In this document: positions 49,292 through 56,723 of the stretch, piece by piece
Position numbering within the stretch: the first letter of the stretch is position 1
Layout: every line of letters starts with the position of its first letter
Assembly: GCA_963723595.1 (NCBI GenBank)
Contig: CAVRRQ010000002.1
Span: 1,302,001 to 1,366,000, forward strand
From: RYN-230 sp963723595
Lineage (GTDB): Bacteria > Actinomycetota > Actinomycetes > Streptosporangiales > Streptosporangiaceae
Direction: 5' to 3'
Length of the DNA stretch: 64,000 nt
Notes under the pieces: generated by a model
Database searches by the model: none
Told to the model about the DNA's origin: nothing
The model's input: the letters and a program-made list of their open reading frames with translations, nothing else
Position numbers and translations under genes: made by a program

Positions 49292-50731
49292 GTGGCTGGA
49301 GCGCAGGAGCCGCCAGGCGGCCGTCTGACTGATCACATCTCGCTGGGCGTCCTGTCCGCGGCGTTCTCCCGGGATCTGATCGAGGAGGTCATCGGCGCGA
49401 CCGGGAAGCGGGAGAAGCGGTCCCGGCTGCTGCCCGCTCACGTGATGGTCCGGTACGTGATCGCCTTGGGGTTGTTCTCCGGGCAGGCGTATGAGGAGGT
49501 CATGCGGCAGATGACCGGCACGCTGCGGAGCCTGGGCTCCTGGGACCAGGACTGGAGGGTGCCATCCACCTCAGCGATCACCCAGGCCCGGCAGCGGCTG
49601 GGCGCCGGGCCGCTCAGGGAGCTGTTTCACCGTGCGGCAGTGCCGGTCGCAGGCCTGGGCACCACGGGTGCGTGGCTGCGCGGGCGCAGGCTGATGGCCA
49701 TCGACGGGACTAGCTTCGACGTGCCCGCCACCGCCGGGAACGTGGCCGCGTTTCACAAGATGGGTAGTGGCCCCAAAGAGTCAGCGTTCCCGAAACTGCA
49801 GGTCGTGTCCTTGTCGGAGTGCGGCACGCATGCCCAGGTCGCCGCCGCGATGGGGTCGTGCCGTGCTGGTGAGCGCGAGCTGGCCGCCCAGCTCACCGGC
49901 CCGGTGGATGAGGACATGCTGATCACCGCGGACTCAGGGTTCTACTCCTGGCATCTATGGGATCTATATGCCGCGACCGGGGCGGCGCTGTGCTGGCGGA
50001 TCGGCGCGGCCGTGACCTTGCCGCTGGTCCGCCGCCTGCCGGACGGCTCCTATCTTGCGCTGATCTTCGCGCCGGGCACTGCGGCCAGGCGCAAGGCCGC
50101 CCTGCTGGCCGCCGCGCGCGCCGGGGGGCAGATTGATGAGGACCGGGCCCGCATCGTGCGGGCGGCGGAATACACCGTCTCGGACCGCGGCGGCGAGGAC
50201 GGTGAGCTGATCTGCGTGATCACTAACCTCCTGGATCCGGCCGGGCTGACCGCGACCGAGATGGCGTTCGCCTACCACCAGCGGTGGGAGCACGAATCCG
50301 GGCTGGACGAGATCAAGACGCACCTGCGCGCAGCCGGCGGGATCCTCCGCTCCCAGTCCCCCGAACTCGTCGAGCAGGAGATGTGGGGAATCTTGCTGGC
50401 TCACTACGCGATCCGGGAGCTGATGTGCCGGGCCGCCGACGAAGCCGGGCACGACCCAGACCGGGTCAGCTTCATCCGCGCCGTCCGCATCATCCGCCGC
50501 CAGATCGATGAGCCGGCGGCCTTCCCCCCTGACCACCTGTCCGCGATCACCGCGGCGGCCGTCGCCGAGATGCTGGAACGGCTGAACCCGCAGCGCCGGA
50601 TGCGGGCCTGCCCCCGCGTCATCAAACGCGCGCGCCACAATACCTACCGGGTCAAACGTCCCGGCGACGTCGGTATCACCTACACCAGCCCGCCAACGAT
50701 CAAGGTCGAAGGCCTCCCGGTAGCGACTTAA
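49292..50731 (+). CDS. IS4-family transposase
   Basis: A 479-residue DDE transposase with an N-terminal transposase domain (LPAHVMVRYVIALGLFSGQAYEEVMRQM). Catalytic region: LMAIDGTSFDVP near residue 134 (first Asp), LITADSGFYSWHLW near 213 (second Asp) and YHQRWEHESGLDEIKTHLR near 330 containing the YREK-like region with the glutamate. The coding frame is intact and the stop overlaps the right inverted repeat. Translation probably begins at the leaderless GTG. Confidence 0.93.
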   Translation: MAGAQEPPGGRLTDHISLGVLSAAFSRDLIEEVIGATGKREKRSRLLPAHVMVRYVIALGLFSGQAYEEVMRQMTGTLRSLGSWDQDWRVPSTSAITQARQRLGAGPLRELFHRAAVPVAGLGTTGAWLRGRRLMAIDGTSFDVPATAGNVAAFHKMGSGPKESAFPKLQVVSLSECGTHAQVAAAMGSCRAGERELAAQLTGPVDEDMLITADSGFYSWHLWDLYAATGAALCWRIGAAVTLPLVRRLPDGSYLALIFAPGTAARRKAALLAAARAGGQIDEDRARIVRAAEYTVSDRGGEDGELICVITNLLDPAGLTATEMAFAYHQRWEHESGLDEIKTHLRAAGGILRSQSPELVEQEMWGILLAHYAIRELMCRAADEAGHDPDRVSFIRAVRIIRRQIDEPAAFPPDHLSAITAAAVAEMLERLNPQRRMRACPRVIKRARHNTYRVKRPGDVGITYTSPPTIKVEGLPVAT

Positions 50732-50744
50732 CTTAGCGGCATTG

Positions 50745-50754
50745 GAAGAAACAC
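50745..50754 (+). repeat. target-site duplication, right copy
   Basis: GAAGAAACAC, identical to 49199-49208. Confidence 0.85.
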
Positions 50755-51154
50755 TCCTAGGCCGCTACGAATCGTGACCATTCGCCGCGATCACACATAT
50801 GTATCCGCCTAATTGTGGGCAGGCGCGGCGGGCCTGGCCGGGATGGCAGTGAGCCGGGGTCGTTCTGGACGGCTGGCGCCTCTCCGGCGACCACCAGTTA
50901 AGGCGCGCAGATCATGTCGCTCTGCGCTCCCGCTGCGCCCGGATCTGCCGCAGTGCCGGTCGGTTGTGGTCCGGACTGGCTGCAGCGTCATCATCGCGGC
51001 CATCTGGGTAGTCGGCAGCGACGATCGGCCCACCCGGCCGGGAGGACAAGTCCGCGTCATCCGCAGCTTTCAGAAGACGTCGCAATGCCCGTTCATAAGG
51101 AAGGTTGGAAATTCGCTGCCATTGAGGGCGTCGGCCCCGCTCTACCGGCGAGAT
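50755..51154. other. intergenic region, nothing recognised
   Basis: About 400 bases. A possible dispersed element (GCCGC ... CATTCGCCGCGATC) is at 50758-50792. Short frames on both strands show no family resemblance. Confidence 0.45.
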
Positions 51155-51619
51155 CTATCGAGTTGCCTGTGCTGCACCGGTTCCAGCAAGCGCCTGCCAG
51201 ATTTCTAGCAGCCCCGACTTCTTCGTGATTGCGAGCCGGACCTGCCTGCCGCCGGCCTCTCCGGTGATGATTATCCAGTCGCGTTTAGCCAGCCGGAACC
51301 GTTCCTGGCTGAACGCGATGGATGATTCGCGCCCGGTGAATGCAAACTCACGAGAGGCCCCCGGCAAGGAGATCATGAATGCGTCAGCGCCGACGACCAG
51401 CCGCTTCGGGCCTTTAAAGCGGATCCACTGGCCGCGGGTGCCCTCGAATCCGCCCGTCCCGAGAATGCTGACATGGTCAAGCGGTGTTGAAAGACAGATC
51501 CGCGCCTGTATCTCGCCGCGCAGCGGAGCGTCCGTGAAGCGCTCACGGTTCCGCCGCATGACCAGATACATTATGCCACCGATGACGGCAAAGGACATAA
51601 GAGCCGAGAGCGCCTGCAT
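51155..51619 (-). CDS. small membrane-anchored protein
   Basis: A 154-residue protein: an N-terminal transmembrane helix (ALSALMSFAVIGGIMYLVM), basic RRNRERF, then a soluble domain with RICLSTPLDHVSILGTGGFEGTRGQWIRFKGPKRLVVGADAFMISL and ITGEAGGRQVRLAITKKSG, suggesting a PH-like beta-barrel. ATG 51619 is preferred because TAGGAT stands exactly six bases upstream; ATG 51625 directly follows the hexamer. No family is certain and no operon partner is seen. Confidence 0.6.
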   Translation of the reverse strand: MQALSALMSFAVIGGIMYLVMRRNRERFTDAPLRGEIQARICLSTPLDHVSILGTGGFEGTRGQWIRFKGPKRLVVGADAFMISLPGASREFAFTGRESSIAFSQERFRLAKRDWIIITGEAGGRQVRLAITKKSGLLEIWQALAGTGAAQATR

Positions 51620-51625
51620 GCTCAT

Positions 51626-52007
51626 ATCCTATCCCTCGGTGGACTTATTGCAGTTATTCCGCCTTACAAGCCCGCGCGGCAAACGCCGAGATCCTGGCCA
51701 GAAGCCAACCAGAGCCCCGGCGGCCTCCCCGACTGCGGCGCCGGGCTGACACGGTGCCATCGGCGCATGCGCTTGGCGTTCGGATCAGGGTACGCGTCGG
51801 ACCCACCACCCCGGCCGACTGATCCGCCCAGCCAGGCAAGCGCATTCGCCGAGGAGGGTCTGGGATTGCGAGGAACTCGCTCGCCAGCTATCAGCCGGAA
51901 CCGTACATGTCACCAGCAGGACCCGCGTCCGCGCCCCGAACCGCCCGGCTTCCCGGCGATCACCCGCACGTGGCGGCCGCGGACTTGTCCCGGTCCTGCC
52001 CCGGCCG
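51626..52007. other. intergenic region before the MFS gene
   Basis: About 380 bases. It holds the leaderless promoter of the divergent small gene (TAGGAT, minus strand, 51626-51631). A plus-strand frame runs into the MFS gene without a usable ATG and may contain a lost N-terminus. Confidence 0.45.
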
Positions 52008-53245
52008 GTGTGGACGGTGCTGGGCGGCGGTTTCATCTCCGCTATCGGCAGCGGCCTGACCCTGCCGTGCCTGTTCATCTACGCCCACGAGGTCCGGCAT
52101 CTCAGCTACGGCCTCGCCGGCCTGGTCATCTCCACCGTCGCCCTGGCCTCACTCGCCGGCAACCCGGCCGGGGGTGCGGCCGCCGACCGGTGGACGCCGC
52201 GGCGGGCCCTGACGGCGGCCCTGATCGTGGCCGCGGCGGGCTCGATCGCGCTGGCCCTGGCGCACAGCGCCCCCGCCCTGTTCGCCTCCGCCGCGCTGCT
52301 CGGCCTGGGGATGGCTGTGATCTGGCCCGCCCAGGACGCGCTCCTGGCAGCCTCACCGGCCCGGCCGAGCGTTCGGCGGTGTTCTCGGTTCGCCACGCGA
52401 CCCTGAACGCCGGACTGGGCCTGGGCGCGCTGGGCGCTGCGGGCGTCATCAGCGTCGCCCATCCCGGCACTTTCGCCGCCGTCTATGTGGTGGACGCTGT
52501 CTCGTTCCTTGCCTTCCTGCCGGTGCTGGCCCGCCTCAGCCCGGCGCCGCCGGACAGCCCACCGCCGCCGGCCCGGCCCCGGAAAAGCGGCTTCCGCGAG
52601 GCGCTCCGCGACCGTGCCTTCCTGCGAGTCTGGGCGCTCACCGCGCTGGTCGTGACCATCAGATTCGGCCAGTTCCAATCCAGCGTCGCCGGTTACGCCA
52701 CCCAGCGCGGCGGAATCAGCGCCCGGGCCCTCAGCCTGGCCTTCGCGGCCAACACGCTCACCGTGGTGGGCGCGCAACTGTTCGTCCTGCGCCGACTGGG
52801 CGGCCACCGGCGCACCACCGCTGCCGCGCTGGCCGCAGCGGCCTGGGCAGTGACCTGGGCGGTGGTGCTCGCCGGCGGCCACCTCGGCGGCGGCGTGGCC
52901 GCCGACGTCGCCTTCGCCGCCGCCCTGGCCATCTTCGCCCTGGCTGAATGCCTACTCTCGCCGACACTGCCAGCGATCATCAATGACCTCGCCCCGCCGC
53001 ACGCCGCCGGCCGGTACAACGGGCTCGGCGTCCTGGCCTTCACCACCGGCTTCCTGATCGGCCCCGCCGGGGTGGCGGCCCTCGGCGCCGGGTGGGGGAC
53101 CGGCCTTTTCGCCGTGCTGATCCTGGCCTGCATCCTCGCGGGTGTCGCGGCCCTGCGCCTGGACCGCCATCTCCCGCGCAGCGCCAACCAGATCTCCGCA
53201 CCGGCCAGCTCAGGACCGGCCGAGGCTCTCCTCATCGCTGAGTGA
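52008..53245 (+). pseudogene. MFS transporter with one frameshift
   Basis: The first part (from GTG 52008) encodes TVLGGGFISAIGSGLTLPCLFIYAHEVRHLSYGLAGLVIS and continues to DALLAASPA near 52365; there the frame must change by one base to continue LTGPAERSAVFSVRHATLNAGLGLGALGAAGV and nine further hydrophobic segments to TGA 53243-53245. The total is about 410 residues, a normal 12-helix MFS exporter. The start is unsure, because GTG 52008 leaves almost nothing before the first helix. A one-base loss or a sequencing error explains it. Confidence 0.72.
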
Positions 53246-53329
53246 ATCAGGCGGGTTAGCCGGTTTAAGGATTGATGGTGCCCGGCGATCGCGGAAGCGA
53301 TTCAGCCCGCACGTATCACTCACGCGACG

Positions 53330-53545
53330 GTGCTTGGTGCAATCCTGCGCACTTGGCGCGACCACCTCTCCCCCGCAGCAGCCGGGCTGCCGAGCAGGCG
53401 CATGCGCCGGGGGAGGGGACTGCGCCGGGAGGAGCCTGCTGAACTCACCAGGATCTCGGTTGACTACGTCGTACGCCTGGAGCAGGGACGGTCCACAACC
53501 CCCTCGGCACAGGTGGTCGCCGCAGAAGCCAGCACAAACGAGTAA
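53330..53545 (+). pseudogene. N-terminal relic of an MmyB-type XRE regulator
   Basis: A 71-codon frame: LGAILRTWRDHLSPAAAGLPSRRMRRGRGLRREEPAELTRISVDYVVRLEQGRSTTPSAQVV. It matches the N-terminal helix-turn-helix of MmyB-like regulators (usual length about 280), but the ligand-binding C-terminal domain is absent and the conserved ELA is changed to EPA. The remaining peptide may fold as an isolated HTH but is best seen as a relic. Confidence 0.65.
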
Positions 53546-53836
53546 AGGCCGAGCCCTGGCGAGCGAGGCGCGCTCCCATCGTCACTCCCAAGCCAACGCG
53601 CCGGTCGCCCCAGCCGGAGCGCAGTCCATAGGCGTCGGCGGCTTTACAGAACGCCTGTCCTGATATAGCTATATGCCGCCTGACCTGCGACTACGTGGCT
53701 GTTGGCAATCTTCGCGGCAACCCTGTCCGTCATATCCGTGTGCGTGAGGACCGCAAGGGATGAACGGACGGAAACCACGGACAGCGTCCGCACATGCCCG
53801 CCACCAGCACGTTCAGCTCGGCCTTGGCGCCGGATT
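53546..53836. other. intergenic region, nothing recognised
   Basis: About 290 bases between the XRE relic and the 3' end of the GntR gene, with no supported gene or repeat. Confidence 0.4.
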
Positions 53837-54535
53837 TCATGGAGCCACGGACCCGGACAGTGCGGTGTGGGCCAGCTCTTCGTTATGGGCCAGGTGGTCG
53901 TCCAAGGCCCGGGCGGCGACCTGGGGGTCGCGCTTGCGGAACTCGTCCACGAGCAGCTGGTGCGCCTCGCGCCGCCGGTCGTGCTCTCGGGGGTCCGGAT
54001 CGAGCAGCCCGAAACCGATCCGGACATACCGTTCGCTCGCCCGCCAGGTCATCATCAGAATGCGGATGTCCCACGCCGAGGCGGCTGGCGCGAGCAATGC
54101 CAGGTGGAACGCCCGGTGGTCGTCGTAGATGTCATCCATGCTGCGCTCGGCGCCACCGAATTCTGCCGCAGCCTGGTAGAGCCGGTCGAGCTCGGCCTGC
54201 TCAAGCTGCGGCACCGAGCGGCGGGCAAGGTCGGGCTCGAGCGTCCGGCGGACACGGTAGATCGCGTGGAACTCCTCAAGATCCAGCGGGGCCACGCTCG
54301 CGCTGCGCCCTGGGGGATTCACGACAAGGCCCTCGGCCTCGAGCACCCGGAGCGCGTCGCGGACCGGAATGAAGCTGACGCCCAGCTGGTCGGCGAGCCG
54401 GCGCAAAGACAGGCTCTGCCCGGGTGGGAGGGCGCCGGCCAGGATCGAGCGACGAATCTCGTTGATCACCTGCTCCGACAGTGACCGGGCCTCGATGGGA
54501 CGGACCGATCCGGAACTGGCCGACGCGATCGTCAT
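53837..54535 (-). CDS. GntR/FadR-family regulator with FCD domain
   Basis: A 232-residue regulator. The winged helix spans about residues 16-80 (EQVINEIRRSILAGALPPGQSLSLRRLADQLGVSFIPVRDALRVLEAEGLV); the FCD ligand-binding domain follows with its metal-site residues in DDHRAFHLALL and REAHQLLVDEFRKRD. It is divergent from the fumarylacetoacetase-family gene and the catabolic operon, so it is likely its repressor, released by a carboxylate intermediate. ATG 54535 has GGGAG upstream. Three ATATCA boxes lie between the divergent genes. Confidence 0.88.
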   Translation of the reverse strand: MTIASASSGSVRPIEARSLSEQVINEIRRSILAGALPPGQSLSLRRLADQLGVSFIPVRDALRVLEAEGLVVNPPGRSASVAPLDLEEFHAIYRVRRTLEPDLARRSVPQLEQAELDRLYQAAAEFGGAERSMDDIYDDHRAFHLALLAPAASAWDIRILMMTWRASERYVRIGFGLLDPDPREHDRRREAHQLLVDEFRKRDPQVAARALDDHLAHNEELAHTALSGSVAP

Positions 54536-54573
54536 GTCCGCTCCCGCTTGATGTCGAGGCTGCCTGGGCGACG

Positions 54574-54613
54574 ATATCAAAAATATCAGAGCCTTGACTG
54601 TTATCACATATCA
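54574..54613. promoter_or_regulatory. ATATCA repeats, candidate GntR operator
   Basis: ATATCA occurs at 54574-54579, 54583-54588 and 54608-54613, with TTATCA between. The region is strikingly A/T-rich compared with its surroundings and lies exactly between the divergent GntR and FAH genes. A GntR-family operator is expected here, but the exact boundaries are inferred. Confidence 0.5.
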
Positions 54614-54663
54614 GGATTAGCGTGTGTCCTGCAACACGGCCGAGCTCAACGAGGGGACACAGC

Positions 54664-55518
54664 ATGCGATTGGCCGTCGTCAGAAACCGCCTGGCCCTGG
54701 TCGACGAGCGTGGCGCCATCGACGTGGCTGCGGTGAGCGGGGGTAAGTTCTCGCCCGGCCCGCAGGCCATCTACGAGCAGTGGACCCAGTTCAGAGCCTG
54801 GCACGCCGCGAATTCCGAGACGATCAGGGCTGGCGAGGCCACCCGTTACGGCGCGGACGAACTGGGCGCACCGGTTCCGCAGCCGCGCCAGGTGTTCGCC
54901 ATCGGCCTGAACTACCGGGCGCACGCGGCCGAGGCCGGCCTTGCCCTGCCCGAGTCCGACCCGGTCGTGTTCGCCAAGTTCGCGTCGTCGGTAACCGGTC
55001 CCGCGGCGGTTGTGGAGTTGCCATCCGAGGCAGTTGACTACGAGGCCGAGCTGGTGGTCGTGATCGGCGAGCGCGCCCACCGCATCGCACTCCAGGACGC
55101 GTGGGCACACGTCGCCGGCCTGACCCTCGGCCAGGACCTGTCCGAGCGGCTCGTACAGTTCCGCGGACCGACCCCCCAGTTCTCGCTGGGCAAGTCCTTC
55201 CCGGGCTTCTCCCCCATCGGGCCGGTGCTGGTCACCCCAGACGAGTTCGACGATCCCGACAACATCGGGATCGGCTGCACGCTCAACGGGCAGCAGATGC
55301 AAAAGGGGCGGACCGACGACCTTATCTTCAGCGTCCCGCACCTGATCGAATCGCTGTCCGCCGTCGTCCCGCTGCTGCCCGGCGATCTGATCTTCACCGG
55401 CACGCCCGCGGGGATCGGGTGGGCCCGTGTCCCCAAGGTCGTGCTCCGCCCGGGCGACCGCCTGGTCACCCACGCCGAGGTCATCGGAGAAATGACCACC
55501 ACGTTCACCGCCGCCTGA
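54664..55518 (+). CDS. fumarylacetoacetate hydrolase-family protein
   Basis: A 284-residue FAH-fold enzyme. Motifs are FAIGLNYRAHAAEAG near residue 79, VVFAKFASSVTGP near 100, and the metal-binding acidic residues in DYEAELVVVIGERAHR and LTLGQDLSER; FTGTPAGIGW near 240 closes the active site. Family reactions include hydrolysis of acylpyruvates and hydration or decarboxylation of ring-cleavage products. ATG 54664 (GAGGGGAC upstream) starts MRLAVVRNRLALVDERG. It is the first gene of an apparent operon of nine genes running to the window edge. Confidence 0.87.
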   Translation: MRLAVVRNRLALVDERGAIDVAAVSGGKFSPGPQAIYEQWTQFRAWHAANSETIRAGEATRYGADELGAPVPQPRQVFAIGLNYRAHAAEAGLALPESDPVVFAKFASSVTGPAAVVELPSEAVDYEAELVVVIGERAHRIALQDAWAHVAGLTLGQDLSERLVQFRGPTPQFSLGKSFPGFSPIGPVLVTPDEFDDPDNIGIGCTLNGQQMQKGRTDDLIFSVPHLIESLSAVVPLLPGDLIFTGTPAGIGWARVPKVVLRPGDRLVTHAEVIGEMTTTFTAA

Positions 55519-55547
55519 GCCTGCCGCAGGAGCCAGAGGAGACCGAG

Positions 55548-56114
55548 ATGTCCAAGCCCAAGTTCGCCCACAACGTCTTCCAGACCGCCAACCATGAGGC
55601 GATGCGGGACTGGTACTGCACCGTCCTCGACGCCCACGTCGTGTATGAGGACGCCACCTTGACGTTCCTGACCTTCGACGACGAGCACCACCGCGTCGCG
55701 CTGCTGCACCCGCCGATCGAGTTCCAGGCCAAGACGGCCACCACCGCTGCCCTGCACCACTCGGCCTACACCTTCGACAGTATTGACGCGCTGCTGGAGC
55801 GCTACAGCATGCTGCGTGATAAGGGCATCACCCCCGCCGTCTGCATAGCCCACGGCGTCACCACCTCGATGTACTACCAGGACCCAGACCGCAACTTCGT
55901 GGAGCTGCAGATCGACCGGTTCCCCGAACCCGATCAGGCCACCGCCTACATGCTCGGTCCCGAGTACGCCGCCGACTCGGTCGGCCCCGCCTTTAACCCC
56001 GAGGAGCTGCTGGCCGCCCGCCGCGCGGGCGCGAGCGCCGAGGAGCTGTCAGACCGGTCATGGGCACTCAAAGCAGAACTTCCCAACCCGCTCGGAGTGC
56101 TAATGGGCGGCTGA
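55548..56114 (+). CDS. VOC-family protein, extradiol-dioxygenase-like
   Basis: A 188-residue protein: FAHNVFQTANHEAMRDWYCTVLDAHVVYED, ALHHSAYTFDSIDALLERYSMLRDKG and SMYYQDPDRNFVELQIDRF. The histidine in LHHSAY and the glutamate in FVELQ are the ligand positions of type I extradiol dioxygenases, with the first histidine of the half-domain at FAHN. The tail (about 45 residues after the fold) resembles fungal and bacterial biphenyl-diol dioxygenase-like proteins. It may cleave a catecholic ring, giving substrate for the FAH-fold enzyme. AGAGGAG precedes the ATG, 29 bases after FAH. Confidence 0.82.
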   Translation: MSKPKFAHNVFQTANHEAMRDWYCTVLDAHVVYEDATLTFLTFDDEHHRVALLHPPIEFQAKTATTAALHHSAYTFDSIDALLERYSMLRDKGITPAVCIAHGVTTSMYYQDPDRNFVELQIDRFPEPDQATAYMLGPEYAADSVGPAFNPEELLAARRAGASAEELSDRSWALKAELPNPLGVLMGG

Positions 56115-56235
56115 ATCCACGCCACAGGCCGCCGCGATGACCAGATCACGGCGCTTATCTGGCATCGCCCGCATCGGGCGGCATTGCCCGCCATCCGCCG
56201 GTAAGTCAGCTCGCGAGCGCATCCCTGGAGCAAAC

Positions 56236-56691
56236 ATGCCCGATAGTGAATGCCTGATCTGCTCGATGGAGGGGTCCGATCCCGCCTCGCGGGTTTTCCT
56301 CGACGAGCTGTGGGCGGCCGAGGTGCCCCCCGGCTATGAGGTCCCCGGCTGGTTCTTCCTGCGCGCACGCCGCCACGCCGAGAAGCTCACCGGCCTCGAC
56401 GACGCCGAAACCGCGACGTTGGGCCGTCATGCGCATGATCTGGTCAGCGCTGTCGAGCAGGTCGCCGGCGCACCCGCGGTCTACCTGCTCTCGTTCGGGG
56501 AGAACTACCGTCACTTCCACGCGCTCATCGCCGCGCGCGGCGAGCAGGTGCCGCCGGAGTTGCGAGGGTGGGCGCTTATTCAGCTACTGGCCGAGGGCCG
56601 CGATGTCCCGGCCGCGCAGGCCCTGGCCAGGGACGTCAGGCTCGCTTACGAAGAGATCGTCCGCGGGCGTAAGCACGCCGTAGTGAGCTGA
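56236..56691 (+). CDS. HIT-like protein with reduced histidine triad
   Basis: A 151-residue protein. CLICSMEG near the N-terminus and VYLLSFGENYRHFHALIAARG near residue 88 match the HIT superfamily, but the HxHxH motif is reduced to YRHFH: the first histidine is tyrosine while the catalytic and following histidines remain. HIT enzymes hydrolyse or transfer nucleotides. Its place in a catabolic operon is unusual and its substrate unknown. ATG 56236 follows CTGGAGC. Confidence 0.7.
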   Translation: MPDSECLICSMEGSDPASRVFLDELWAAEVPPGYEVPGWFFLRARRHAEKLTGLDDAETATLGRHAHDLVSAVEQVAGAPAVYLLSFGENYRHFHALIAARGEQVPPELRGWALIQLLAEGRDVPAAQALARDVRLAYEEIVRGRKHAVVS

Positions 56692-56723
56692 CCACGGCCG
56701 GCCGCTCGAGCGAAGGAACCTAC

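Larger units (their letters stand above)
49209..50744 (+). mobile_element. IS4-family insertion sequence, complete
   Basis: A 1,536-bp element bounded by perfect 16-bp terminal inverted repeats, CAATGCCGCTAAGTTA at 49209-49224 and its complement at 50729-50744, and flanked by a 10-bp target duplication (GAAGAAACAC). One intact transposase fills it. Perfect ends and duplication indicate recent insertion. The transposase start codon follows a TAGGTT element inside the left end. Confidence 0.93.
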
